Below are positions 25,064-33,827 of a DNA stretch of 64,000 bases, one piece after another; position 1 is the first letter of the stretch; each line of letters opens with the position of its first letter. Location of the stretch: positions 62,001 through 126,000 of the forward strand of contig QGVH01000001.1 of assembly GCA_003242735.1 (NCBI GenBank). The letters are read 5' to 3'. The DNA comes from a bacterium (GTDB taxonomy: Bacteria; Gemmatimonadota; Gemmatimonadetes; Longimicrobiales; RSA9). The notes under the pieces are model-generated. The model was given only the letters and a program-made list of their open reading frames with translations. It was not told where the DNA came from and ran no database searches. The position numbers and the translations under genes were made by a program.

Positions 25064-27538
25064 ATGCGACGCTCCTCCTCCTGGCTCCCGATCCTGGCCG
25101 CCTGCCTCGGCGCTACGCCCCTCGCAGCGCAGGATCCGGCGCGGCAGACCCGCGAGACGGGACCCGGCCGGGTGACCGGCACCGTGATCAACGAGAGCGG
25201 CGCGCCGATGGCCGCCGCCTCGGTCGCGCTGCTGGCGGCGAGCGACACCGCCGGCACCGCGCCCGTCGCCCAGACGTTCACGTCGGAGCAGGGCCGGTTC
25301 CGGCTCGACGGCCTCCCGCTCGGCCGCTACCGTCTCCGGGTCACCTACATCGGCCACGCGCCGCTCACCACGGACGAGATCGTGCTGACGGCCGCCGCAC
25401 CCACAGCGGACCTCGGCACGCTCCGGCTCACGCCCGAGGCCATCGCCCTCGCGCCCCTCGAGGCGGCGGCCGAACGCGCGCCGGTGGTGCTCCAGGCCGA
25501 CCGCACCGTCTACGACGCCAAGCAGACGGCTGCCGCGGCCGGCAACGCGACGGACGTGCTGCGCACCATCCCCGAGCTCGAAGTGGACGTCAACGGCAAC
25601 GTCACGCTGCGTGGCGGCCAGGCCGTGGCCATCCACCTGAACGGCCGGCCCGCGCCGCTCAAGGGCGATGCGTTGACGAATCTCCTCCAGCAGCTCCCGG
25701 GCAACCGGGTCGTGCGCGTGGAGGTGATCCCCAACCCCTCCGCGAAGCACGACCCGGAGGGCACCGGCGGGATCGTGAACATCATCCTCGACGAGGACAC
25801 GGACCTCGGGCTGAGCGGCAGCCTGTCCGCGAACGTGTCCTCCCGCATGACCCGCGGGGTGAGCGGCCGGCTCAACTACCAGCGCGGCCGCTTCACGCTC
25901 TTCAGCGGCGCATCGGTCAACTTCTCGGACAACGAGTACGACACGTACGACCTGCGGCAGAACCTGCTCGTCGATCCGATCATGCTGATCGAGCAGCGCG
26001 GCGCGTCGGACGACGACGGCCTGTTCAGCATGTTCGACCTGACGGCGGAGCTCCGGGTCGGACGGCAGGGCACGCTGTGGGCGTCCGCCTGGGGCTACGG
26101 CAGCGGCTCGGACCAGCGCGGCGTCACGACCTACCGCATCGGCACGGACCTGGACGCCGCGCACGAACACTACGAGCGCGAGACCGACGGGGAGTACGGC
26201 TTCGCCACCCGCGACGTCGGCATCGGGTTCAAGCAGGTGTTCCAGCCGCAGCGGCACGAGCTGACGGTGGACCTCAGACAGAGTCTCTATGCCAACGACG
26301 CCGAGAGCCGGCTGCTCCGCCACTGGGTCATCGCCGGCGGTGTGCCCGCCGACCGGCCCTCGGAGCTCACGCTCGAGGACAGGGACTCCGAGAACACGGA
26401 CACGTACCTCCAGGCCGAGTACGTCCGCCCGCTCGGCGCCGAGGGGAAGCTGGATGTCGGTGTGCGCATCTCACACCGCCGCCAGGACGACGACGCCCTG
26501 GTCCGCGTCTTCGACTCGCCCGACGCCGCCGAGCCGCGGGAGACCACGCGCAGCGGCTTCCGCTACGACGAGAGGTTCCGCTCCGCCTACGCGACGGTGG
26601 ACCGCCGGTTCGGCAAGCTGGGCGTCCAGCTCGGCGTTCGCGCGGAGCTCGCGTCCACCGAGTTCACCGTGGCGCGGACCGGCGAGCGCTTCGAGAACGA
26701 CTACAGCAGCGTCTTCCCCAGCGCGAACGTCTCGTACGACCTCGGGTCGGGCCGGAGCATCCGCTTCTCGTACTCCAAGCGCATCGGCCGGCCCTGGCCG
26801 TTCATCCTCAACCCGGACGTGCCCGCGACGGACTCGCTCAACCGCTTCGTCGGCAATCCGCACATCCGGCCCAACTACACCCACTCGTTCGGGCTCGATC
26901 TGAGCTGGATCGGCAGCCTCGGCACGCTGCGCTTCGCGCCCTACTACCGCCACGCCGTGGACCAGTGGGACCGGATCCGCTACGTGGACTCGCTGGGCGT
27001 CTCCACGCTGACGTGGGCGAACGTCGCCGCCATCCGGACCTACGGCTCGACGCTCACCGCATCGCTGCGGCCCGCCGGCCGCGTCAGCGGCTCGGTCTCG
27101 CTCAACGCCTACGTCGAGGACCGGGACGCCGGCAACCTGTCCAGCGAGTTCTCCCGCAAAGCGCTCCGCTGGTCCGCCAGCGGCAACGCCAGCATGAAGC
27201 TGGTGGAGGGGCTGTCCGCGCAGGCCAACATGAACTACATGCCGCCGCGCGACGTCATCCAGGGCCGCATGTCGGGCCTGCTCTTCAGCTCGTTGGGCGT
27301 CCGCCAGCAGGTCTGGGGCAACCGCGGCTATGTGAACCTGTACGTGAACGACCCGCTCGGCGTCACCCGCTTCCGCCTCGAAACGCGCGACAGCACGCAC
27401 GTGCAGCTCAGCCGCTCGAGCTTCCGGATGCGCCAGGCCTCGCTCTCGGTCACCTGGAACTTCGGCAGGCCGCCCGAGCAGATGAGCCGGCGGCCCGTAA
27501 CGGAGCAGCCGCCGCAGGAGAACATCCCCATCCGGTGA
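25064..27538 (+). CDS. TonB-dependent outer-membrane receptor
   Basis: This 824-residue protein has a signal peptide ending near ATPLAAQ (about residue 23). Residues of about 36-115 form a carboxypeptidase-regulatory-like (CarboxypepD_reg) domain (GTVINESGAPMAAASV, LPLGRYRLRVTYIGH). A TonB plug follows (about 150-245; LRTIPELEVDVNGNVTLRGG, VEVIPNPSAKHDPEGTGGI), and the rest is a barrel of the outer-membrane beta-barrel 3 type with many aromatic-girdled strands. It probably imports an oligomer or siderophore-like ligand, or secretes a factor. The ATG at 25064 has a weak site. No TonB or ExbBD gene is adjacent; the TonB-anchor paralogues lie about 16-23 kb away. Confidence 0.9.
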   Translation: MRRSSSWLPILAACLGATPLAAQDPARQTRETGPGRVTGTVINESGAPMAAASVALLAASDTAGTAPVAQTFTSEQGRFRLDGLPLGRYRLRVTYIGHAPLTTDEIVLTAAAPTADLGTLRLTPEAIALAPLEAAAERAPVVLQADRTVYDAKQTAAAAGNATDVLRTIPELEVDVNGNVTLRGGQAVAIHLNGRPAPLKGDALTNLLQQLPGNRVVRVEVIPNPSAKHDPEGTGGIVNIILDEDTDLGLSGSLSANVSSRMTRGVSGRLNYQRGRFTLFSGASVNFSDNEYDTYDLRQNLLVDPIMLIEQRGASDDDGLFSMFDLTAELRVGRQGTLWASAWGYGSGSDQRGVTTYRIGTDLDAAHEHYERETDGEYGFATRDVGIGFKQVFQPQRHELTVDLRQSLYANDAESRLLRHWVIAGGVPADRPSELTLEDRDSENTDTYLQAEYVRPLGAEGKLDVGVRISHRRQDDDALVRVFDSPDAAEPRETTRSGFRYDERFRSAYATVDRRFGKLGVQLGVRAELASTEFTVARTGERFENDYSSVFPSANVSYDLGSGRSIRFSYSKRIGRPWPFILNPDVPATDSLNRFVGNPHIRPNYTHSFGLDLSWIGSLGTLRFAPYYRHAVDQWDRIRYVDSLGVSTLTWANVAAIRTYGSTLTASLRPAGRVSGSVSLNAYVEDRDAGNLSSEFSRKALRWSASGNASMKLVEGLSAQANMNYMPPRDVIQGRMSGLLFSSLGVRQQVWGNRGYVNLYVNDPLGVTRFRLETRDSTHVQLSRSSFRMRQASLSVTWNFGRPPEQMSRRPVTEQPPQENIPIR

Positions 27539-27597
27539 GGCGTTTGCGCTCACGGGAAGACGCGGAGGGCGCGGCGTCGTCCCGCACAGCATGCCGT

Positions 27598-27739
27598 TGT
27601 CGTCCTCCGACGACCGCGCGCGCCAGCGGACCTGGTGGATGACGCCGTCGCCGTTGAGGTCCTCCTCCGGGTCCTCGTCCAGTAAGCCGTCGCCGTCGTT
27701 GTCCGCCGGCCCGCGAATTGCCACGTAGGACGCCGACAT
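27598..27739 (-). pseudogene. Relic of an M14 zinc carboxypeptidase gene
   Basis: The minus strand reads ADNDGDGLLDEDPEEDLNGD and then GVIHQVRWR. This matches the calcium-loop insertion (DNDGDG-x2-DEDxxEDLNGDG) found in secreted M14 metallocarboxypeptidases. The frame has no M14 zinc ligands, no signal peptide and no stop of its own, and runs into the 3' end of the TonB receptor. A remnant of about 45 residues is all I can see. A lone EF-hand or thrombospondin-3-like peptide is the alternative. Confidence 0.5.
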
Positions 27740-27815
27740 CTGGCGCGATGCTGCGGGGCGCGCGGCTCGCTCCGCGCCGCCCCGGGCGACCGATCACCCG
27801 AGCCCGAGGTCTCGC

Positions 27816-28430
27816 ATGCAGCACTCGCGGACCACGTTCCCGCGGCGCCTGGCTCTCCTCGCGATCCTCGTCCCGTTCGCGGCCTGCGAGCGCGTGCCGG
27901 AGCCGCAAGCGGATGAGACCGCCCAACCGCCTGCGGCTCCCGCGCCGGAGCAGCCCGCGGCGCCCGCACCGGGGGCGCCGGGCACCGTGGGCGCGCCCAC
28001 ACCGGACCTGCTCCACGGCATCGAGGAGTACGTCCGGTCCCGGGGCGCCACGGCGCTGCCGCCGTTCCGCTTCGCGTCCCTGGACCTGAACGACGACGGC
28101 CGCCTCGAGTCCATCGTGCTGCTCGACTCACCGCAGTGGTGTCAGGCGGGCGGGTGCACGATGCTGATCTTCCGCGGCGATGACGAGGGGGCTCTCCTCA
28201 TCACGACCATCCCTGCCGCCGGTGAGCCGGTCCGGGTGTCCACGGAGCGGACCGCCGGCTGGCGGAACCTCATCGTGCGCGCACCGGGGAACCGCGACGT
28301 CGTCCTGCGGTTCGACGGGACCGGCTACCCGGCAGACGTGGCGGGACAACCGGAGGCCACGGCGGACCAGGCCAGCGCCGCGCAGCCGCTGGCGCTGCAG
28401 CAGGTGCAGCAGCCGACGACGACGCCCTGA
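27816..28430 (+). CDS. Lipoprotein of unknown function with a Pro/Ala linker
   Basis: This 204-residue protein has a lipobox VPFAAC (about residue 24). A Pro/Ala linker (about 30-65) is followed by a compact domain with FRFASLDLNDDGRLESIVLL and QWCQAGGCTMLIF; the two cysteines may form a disulfide. The LDLNDDGRLES segment resembles a calcium-loaded VCBS/EF-hand strand. The tail is Gln/Ala-rich. Function is unknown. Confidence 0.72.
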   Translation: MQHSRTTFPRRLALLAILVPFAACERVPEPQADETAQPPAAPAPEQPAAPAPGAPGTVGAPTPDLLHGIEEYVRSRGATALPPFRFASLDLNDDGRLESIVLLDSPQWCQAGGCTMLIFRGDDEGALLITTIPAAGEPVRVSTERTAGWRNLIVRAPGNRDVVLRFDGTGYPADVAGQPEATADQASAAQPLALQQVQQPTTTP

Positions 28431-28747
28431 GGCGTACCCGCGGCGAGGGACGTGCCCCCGGGACCCACGCCGCTCGCCGTCAGCGGCAGTGGAGCCGACG
28501 ACGTCCTGGAGCCGAGCGCCGGGCACAACGGACCGTTCCCGGCGCGGCCCCGCCCTCGCACCGTGACGGCGGGCGCGGGCCGCGCCGCCGCCCACCGACC
28601 CATCGGGGACTCCGCGTGTATTTCCAGAACGGGTGGCGGGAGACCTCCTGAATCCAGGCGTCTCATCCGCCCGTAGGGATTGTCGTGAAGTCGCGAACCG
28701 GCGCCCGGGCTCGTGCCGGACGGCCGGATGACGCCAGGAGGATCGGA
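28431..28747. other. Intergenic region, nothing recognised
   Basis: This gap of 317 bases lies between the lipoprotein gene and a small membrane protein gene. Apart from the ribosome binding site at its right end, I see no repeat, hairpin or promoter that stands out. Confidence 0.4.
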
Positions 28748-28984
28748 ATGGGAGAGAGCCGAAGGCCGTCCCTGTTGGCGCAGATCGTGACGTGGACCGT
28801 CGTCGGGGTGCTGGCGCTGGTCGCGCTCAAGGTCGTGGTCGCCGCGCTGCGCGTCCTCGCCAACGTGTTCGGCATCCTGCTCGGCGTGCTGCTCACCCTG
28901 ACGTTCACGATCCTGCCGATCGCGGTGCTCGGCTGGCTCGTGATGAAGCTGATCGAGCGACTGCGGCGCGCCGACGAACGGTGA
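28748..28984 (+). CDS. Small two-TM membrane protein
   Basis: This 78-residue protein is almost entirely hydrophobic, with two helices at about residues 14-38 and 40-66 and the positive end KLIERLRRADER inside. A textbook AGGAGG site lies eight bases before the ATG at 28748; the longer frame from 28685 has none. Function is unknown. Confidence 0.65.
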   Translation: MGESRRPSLLAQIVTWTVVGVLALVALKVVVAALRVLANVFGILLGVLLTLTFTILPIAVLGWLVMKLIERLRRADER

Positions 28985-29025
28985 GCGGGCTGGCCGCGCC
29001 GGAGGTCCGCTCCAGAACGGAGAAT

Positions 29026-29066
29026 CCGCCGACCCCGCTCCGTGCGACGACGGGCGGGGCCGGCGG
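29026..29066. terminator. Bidirectional terminator
   Basis: CCGCCGACCCCGC (29026-29038) and GCGGGGCCGGCGG (29054-29066) form a 13-bp stem with a single mismatch between two convergent genes. Confidence 0.6.
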
Positions 29067-29096
29067 ATCGTGCTCTGTCGCGACGGGCCCGTCCCC

Positions 29097-30026
29097 TCAC
29101 ACCGGCACCAGATTCCGCGCCACCAGGACCAGGTTGGCGGGCCGCTCCGCCAGCCGCCGCATGAACCACGGGTACCACGCGGAGCCGTAGCTGATCAGCA
29201 CCCGCAGCCGGTAGCCCGCCGTGGCGAGCCGCTCCTGGTCCACCGTCCGGATGCCGTACAGCATGTGCACCTCGAAGGCGTCCTTCGACACGCCGAGCAG
29301 CCGCGCCATCTCCGTGATCCGGCGGACCAGCGGCACGTCGTGCGTGCCGAACACGATCCGCAGCCCGTCGCCGTGCTGCGCCTTCTCCCGCAGCAGCCGG
29401 TCGGCCAGACGCAGGTAGTTCTTGTCAATGTCGCGGCGGCTCTGGAACGCGCGGCTCGGCGGCTCGCGGTACGCGCCCTTGACCAGGCGGATCGCGGCGT
29501 CGTTCTCCAGCAGCATCTCCATGTCCCGCGACGTGCGCAGCATGTTCGCCTGCAAGCAGACGCCGACGTTGGCGTGCCGCGCACGCACCGCGCGGTAGAG
29601 CTCGAGGGTGCGGTCCGTGTACTCGCTGGATTCCATGTCGATCCACACCCCGATCCCCCGCGCCTCCCCTTCCCTCGCCAAGCGCTCCAGCCGCTCCGCC
29701 GTCGCGTCCGTGCCCAGGTCCAGGCCGAGCTGCGTCAGCTTGACCGAGATCTCGGCGGCGAGCCGCGAGCGGGCGACGCGGTCCAGCACCTCGACGTAGT
29801 GGTCCGCGACCGCGTCCGCCTCCTCCGCCTTCTCCACGTTCTCGCCCAGCGCCGTCAGCACCGTGGCGATCCCCCGCTCGCCCAGCGCGCCCGCCGCGGC
29901 CAGCGCCGCGTCCAGGTCCTCACCAGGGATGAACCGGCGCACGGCCGCGCGCGTGAACCAGAGGCGGGGCAGCCGCTCCTCCAACCACTCGCTCTGCGAT
30001 GCCCGGAGCAGGACGTTCCGCAGCAT
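29097..30026 (-). CDS. Proline dehydrogenase
   Basis: This 309-residue FAD-dependent TIM-barrel enzyme oxidises proline to pyrroline-5-carboxylate, the first step of proline catabolism, on the inner face of the membrane. Family motifs are ISVKLTQLGLDLG, WIDMESSEYTDRTL, LVKGAYREP, IVFGTHD, FEVHMLYGIR and YGSAWYPWFMRRLAERP. The length matches stand-alone bacterial PRODH rather than bifunctional PutA, and no P5C dehydrogenase gene is adjacent. GGAAGGAG precedes the ATG at 30026. Confidence 0.93.
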   Translation of the reverse strand: MLRNVLLRASQSEWLEERLPRLWFTRAAVRRFIPGEDLDAALAAAGALGERGIATVLTALGENVEKAEEADAVADHYVEVLDRVARSRLAAEISVKLTQLGLDLGTDATAERLERLAREGEARGIGVWIDMESSEYTDRTLELYRAVRARHANVGVCLQANMLRTSRDMEMLLENDAAIRLVKGAYREPPSRAFQSRRDIDKNYLRLADRLLREKAQHGDGLRIVFGTHDVPLVRRITEMARLLGVSKDAFEVHMLYGIRTVDQERLATAGYRLRVLISYGSAWYPWFMRRLAERPANLVLVARNLVPV

Positions 30027-30179
30027 GGCGCTCCTTCCGTTGTGCAGGGGAGAGGCTCCCCCAGAATGCTCCCCCTGCGGTACTACCGTCAAGCACGCCC
30101 CCCGCCACGGTCTACCCGCGAGCCGGGACGCCGCTCCCCGCCGCAGCAAGAAAATCCGGCCGGGATCACAGCCGATCGA

Positions 30180-30630
30180 GGCGCCCCACACCCTGTCGAC
30201 CACGAGGGCACCCGCGGCCAAAGCCAGCGCGATGGTGACACTGACTGGTTCGAGGATACCGAAGTTCTCCAGGACAGCGACCACGGGGCCGCCATCGCGC
30301 TGGCCGATCTGCGCGATCAGGGGCAGCAACGCGGCCCCCCCATCGTCAGAGCCACCATGCGGCAGAGCGTGTCGCCACCAGCTTCTTCGACCTCTTCTTG
30401 CGAAGGTACCAGTTGATCGCCTCCTTCGCGTCCTCGCGGGCGTGATCGAAGAGCGCGTCGAGGGATGCTTCCGCCTGATCGGGGTCCCAGGCGTAATCGT
30501 CCAGGAGTGTCGGGATGAGATCGCCGAAGGATCGCCGGCGCTTCGATGGCGGCGCGGGGCGGGCGCGCGCATCGGTCATCCCTTGCGGCTGTTCCGCGCG
30601 CGGTGGAGTGGCAACCTCGTGTTCACTCAT
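30180..30630 (-). pseudogene. Frameshifted SLATT-type two-TM gene
   Basis: The first 94 residues are intact, with AGGAG before the ATG at 30630. The stretch SLDALFDHAREDAKEAINWY followed by LRKKRSKK is the soluble N-terminal part of SLATT proteins, the 2TM effectors tied to SMODS/SLOG nucleotide-signalling defence. Translation then stops at 30346. The expected membrane helices appear in other frames: LCRMVALTMGG joins AALLPLIAQIG across a seven-G run near 30330, and VSVTIALALAAGALVVDRVWG follows. The conserved tail after the second helix is gone. At least two frameshifts plus loss of the C-terminus indicate a dead gene; the G-run shift alone could be a sequencing error. Confidence 0.5.
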
Positions 30631-31200
30631 TGTGGGCTCCTGATGGGCGGCTCGGTGTTCCACGATTCGAGGCGGGGCAGAGGGAGGTCAAGTGGGTCGT
30701 GTCGGGGGAGCCGGGCCGACCGGTGGATCGAGCGGCGCGTCCACCGCAGCCGGTAGACCCGCACGACGGGCGAACCCAGCTCGGTCGTCGCCGTCCCGTA
30801 CAGCAGATCGCCATGCACCGCCTCCAGCTTGAACCCCTCCGGCAGACGGACCTCCCGGACCACGCCGCGCGACGCATCGACCACGCTCCAGCGCGCCCTG
30901 CCTCCCTCGGCGACGGTGCGCACCCAGGGCTCCCCCGTGTCCGAGAACACCGCCGCCGTCGTAGCCGCGGATCGCATGGGCGGCAGCTCGACCACCACGT
31001 CCGCTGCCCTGAGACTGCTCGGCTCGACGGCGGCCCTCACGATGGCGCGTCGCTCCGCCTCCGCGGCCGGCCGGCCGCGCCTCGGGTAGCTCCACCTCGG
31101 CCACGCGCGCGAGCCCGGCTTCCGAGACGCGGAAAAACGACACCGTGCCCGCGTAGCCGTCCGCGATCGCGAGCAGCGAGTCCCCGGCCCGCAAGCGCAC
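30627..31200 (-). pseudogene. Frameshifted tail of a six-bladed beta-propeller protein
   Basis: One frame from GTG 31200 reads LRAGDSLLAIADGYAGTVSFF, with repeat-blade features. After a shift near 31080 another frame continues with AVEPSSLRAADVV, EPWVRTVAEGGRARWSVVDA, VREVRLPEGFKLEAVHGD and VVRVYRLRW. The order 'W-V-R ... WSVVD ... LP ... GD-x2-YG ... VYRLRW' is the usual end of 6-bladed propeller lipoproteins. The signal peptide and the first blades are missing. Confidence 0.45.
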
Positions 31201-31474
31201 TGCATGCCGGCGAGGACCGCGACTACAGTCCGGATGAGCACGCGCCTCATCGCTGTAACCCTGCCCGCCTTCAGCGTCTCACCAGCCCCCACCCCCAACA
31301 CCACCATCCCTGCCGCGAGCACGACCCCGCCCACGTAGGCGAGGTAGATGAGCGCGTTGGGCTCTTGCGCCCAGCCGGCGTGACTCCGGGCTCATCGCTC
31401 GCCTCCTCGCCGTCGTATTCACATGCCCGTGAAGCACGCGGTGAGTGGGACGACGGCGTGAGCTCCGATGACCA

Positions 31475-32203
31475 TCACCGGGACCTCGCACTCGCCACCA
31501 AGCTGTCCCGCCGGGCCCTGAATGCCGCAGCCTCCGCGGGCGTTTCGGGGCGCATGGGCAGGAAGTCATCGCGCCCCAGATCGATGGGTGACGCGCCGAT
31601 CAGGATGCCGTACCCGGTCGAGTCGATCAGCGTGTCGACCTCGTCGCCGCACGGCGCCGGAAGGGCGCGCACAGTGCCGGGGAACGTTTTCTCCTCGTCG
31701 CCGAACTCCGGGTATATGAAAGTGAGCCGGCCGGACACCCCATCGCCAGCCGAGCCCAGTCGAACACGGACCTTCACGAACCCGTACGGCACGATCATCA
31801 GATCCACGGAATCCGGACCCGCTTGAAGTAACTCCCCGGTCGGCAGTGAGAGGCCGTTCATGGAGATTGCTGGGTCGTCCGCCCGGTCCAGCCGCCAGAT
31901 CAGGCCTCGCACTCCTTCGGGCGAGTCCCAGAGGCCCACTGCAAGCAGGGGTTGTCGCCCGCCCCAGTTTTCCACGCGGCTCGTCCATGGCTCCGCCGCG
32001 GCACTGTCCGTCCATTCAAACTCGAGCTGCTGGCAGCCAGCGACCGCGAACGCCACCGAGTCCGCTGGTATGGGACCGGCCTGCCGCTGGCTTGCCGAGC
32101 ATGCCGCGAACGAGGCGATGCAGGCAAGCACGCCCGCGCAAGCATGCCGAATACGCGTTGGCGCTCCACTCCCGTTCCGCGTTGATTGGGTCCCGACGAC
32201 CAC
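31475..32203 (-). CDS. Lipoprotein of unknown function
   Basis: This 242-residue protein has a lipoprotein signal (VLACIASFAAC). The mature part begins SASQRQAGPIPADSV and is beta-rich, with YGFVKVRVRLG and GRLTFIYPEFGDEEKTFPGT strands. Its coil-like tail is Arg/Ala-rich (PAEAAAFRARRDSLVASARSR). The GTG at 32203 is the first possible start but has no binding site; an in-frame start nearer the signal peptide is possible. Function is unknown. Codon use looks a little less GC-biased than that of its neighbours. Confidence 0.68.
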   Translation of the reverse strand: MVVGTQSTRNGSGAPTRIRHACAGVLACIASFAACSASQRQAGPIPADSVAFAVAGCQQLEFEWTDSAAAEPWTSRVENWGGRQPLLAVGLWDSPEGVRGLIWRLDRADDPAISMNGLSLPTGELLQAGPDSVDLMIVPYGFVKVRVRLGSAGDGVSGRLTFIYPEFGDEEKTFPGTVRALPAPCGDEVDTLIDSTGYGILIGASPIDLGRDDFLPMRPETPAEAAAFRARRDSLVASARSR

Positions 32204-32272
32204 GTTCGCGCGACCGGCGCCGTGCGGATCAAGAAACGGCCCCAGGGCTTTCGGCCGGTAAGCGAGCCCCCC

Positions 32273-32686
32273 TCACGCGTTCGCGATGTCCGCCGGCCAG
32301 AGCGTGCCGGCGGCGTCGAGGAAGCCGCCGTAGGGCACACCCTCCCTGGGCTCCGAGGCGAGGCGGAGCACGTTGCCGTCCAGGTCCTCGACGTGCACCT
32401 CGAACGCCCACCGGTAGTTCGTCGGCGGGAAGCGGATCTTCGCGCCCCGCGCGACGAGCTCCTCGTGGAGCGCGCCCGCGTCGTCGACGCCGATCCACAC
32501 CCAGCTCCCGGGCTGCCCCTGCACCCACTCGGTCAGGAGGATCCTGCAGTCGCCGCGCGAGGCCGAGGCGATCCCGCGCTCGCCCCAATCGTGCTCGAAG
32601 CCGAGCTTCTCCGTGTAGTACGCGAGGCTCGCCGCGAGGTCCTTCACCGGAAAGATCGGGTTGGCGGAGCCGAACGAGCTGGCCAT
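32273..32686 (-). CDS. VOC family (glyoxalase/bleomycin-resistance fold) protein
   Basis: This 137-residue protein has the betaalphabetabetabeta repeats of the VOC fold: NPIFPVKDLAASLAYYTEKL, GFEHDW, ILLTEWVQGQPGSWVWIGV, and FEVHVEDLDGNVLRL with a metal-ligand glutamate/histidine pattern. GGAGG precedes the ATG at 32686. The substrate is unknown; such small proteins often bind aromatic or electrophilic compounds. Confidence 0.85.
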   Translation of the reverse strand: MASSFGSANPIFPVKDLAASLAYYTEKLGFEHDWGERGIASASRGDCRILLTEWVQGQPGSWVWIGVDDAGALHEELVARGAKIRFPPTNYRWAFEVHVEDLDGNVLRLASEPREGVPYGGFLDAAGTLWPADIANA

Positions 32687-32785
32687 GAGCGTGCCTCCGT
32701 GATCGACTTGCCTCGGCGTCGAGCGACCTCGCGCCTGGTTCACATGTATGCCCCGTGCCACCGCGGCGCCCGCCCGGTCTTCCGC

Positions 32786-33679
32786 CTACTCGACCATCCC
32801 CCCCGGCGTCTCGCGCTTCAGGAACGGCTCGATGAACGCGTGCAGCAGATCGGGCTGCGCGATGATCGCGGTGTGCGAGGTCGCGGGCATGACGGCGAGG
32901 CGCGAGGCGGGCAACGGATCGCCCATGTCGCCCATGGCGCCGCCGCCGAGCAGCCGGAACAGCGCGACGGAGTGCTCGAGGGTCACGACGTCGGCATCGC
33001 CGGCGATGATCAGCACCGGAACCTGCAGCCCCTTGACGTCCTCCTCCCAGTCCATCGGCTCCTTCTCGAGCGCGATCAGCTTCTCGACCAGCGCGCGGAA
33101 GCCGTCCGGGTTCGCTGCGAGCTTGCGGTACTCGTCCTCCAGCGGCGTGTTCACGAACATCTCGGGCGTCATCTGCGGAACGAACGCCCGGAACTCCGGC
33201 TGCCAGCCGGCCGTGTCGTAGGCAGCGGATGCGACGACGAGCTTGTTCACCCTCGTGGGGTGACGGATCGCGAGCTGGAGCGCGGCGGCCGCGCCCATGG
33301 AGTAGCCGAAGACGTCGGCCTTCTCGAGCCCGATCGCATCCATGAACGCCGCCACGTCGTCGGCCAGGTCGGGGTAGGTGATGGGCCGGTCGATGTCGGT
33401 CGTGCGGCCGTGGCCCTGGAGCTCGAGCGCGTAGACCCGATGGGTCTCGGCGAGCTTCGGGATGATCGCGCCCATCGACTCGATGGTCATGTACGCGCCG
33501 TGCAGCACGATCAGCGGCTCGCCCTGGCCGGAGACCTCGTAGTACATCTGCATGCCGTTGACCTCCACACGCCCCGGCATCGGCTCCGCGGCGGGCCGCG
33601 GCGTGGGGGCGACGCACGCGATGGCGAGAACGGCGACGGCGGACGGCAGGACGCGAGACGACAGGACGGTGTGGAACAT
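32786..33679 (-). CDS. Alpha/beta hydrolase lipoprotein
   Basis: This 297-residue hydrolase has a lipoprotein-type N-terminus (SAVAVLAIAC, Cys about 21). The nucleophile elbow is GYSMGAAAAL, the oxyanion strand LIVLHGAYMTIES, the acid is probably Asp in IIAGDADVV, and the histidine lies in PATSHTAII. The cap has a helical insert near QMTPEMFVNTPLEDEY. GGAGGATC precedes the ATG at 33679. It is probably an envelope esterase or lactonase. Confidence 0.87.
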   Translation of the reverse strand: MFHTVLSSRVLPSAVAVLAIACVAPTPRPAAEPMPGRVEVNGMQMYYEVSGQGEPLIVLHGAYMTIESMGAIIPKLAETHRVYALELQGHGRTTDIDRPITYPDLADDVAAFMDAIGLEKADVFGYSMGAAAALQLAIRHPTRVNKLVVASAAYDTAGWQPEFRAFVPQMTPEMFVNTPLEDEYRKLAANPDGFRALVEKLIALEKEPMDWEEDVKGLQVPVLIIAGDADVVTLEHSVALFRLLGGGAMGDMGDPLPASRLAVMPATSHTAIIAQPDLLHAFIEPFLKRETPGGMVE

Positions 33680-33827
33680 CGGATCCTCCATGGGGCCGCG
33701 GATGGCTTGCCAGGCCCGGGCATCACGGCCGGGCGTTCCACACCGGCAACGAGCGAGGGGAGCCGAGATCGACAGCGCCCGGGAGAGGCCCGGGCGCACA
33801 TTCCATGCACGTTCCAGGTGGCGATCT

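Larger units (their letters stand above)
30027..31474. other. Decayed region with gene remnants
   Basis: No intact gene lies between proline dehydrogenase and the lipoprotein at 31475. The region holds the SLATT remnant (30180-30630), a propeller remnant (30627-31200) and, around 31260-31370 on the minus strand, an orphan hydrophobic stretch LIYLAYVGGVVLAAGMVVLG. Its base composition looks somewhat less GC-rich than that of its neighbours. Confidence 0.5.
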
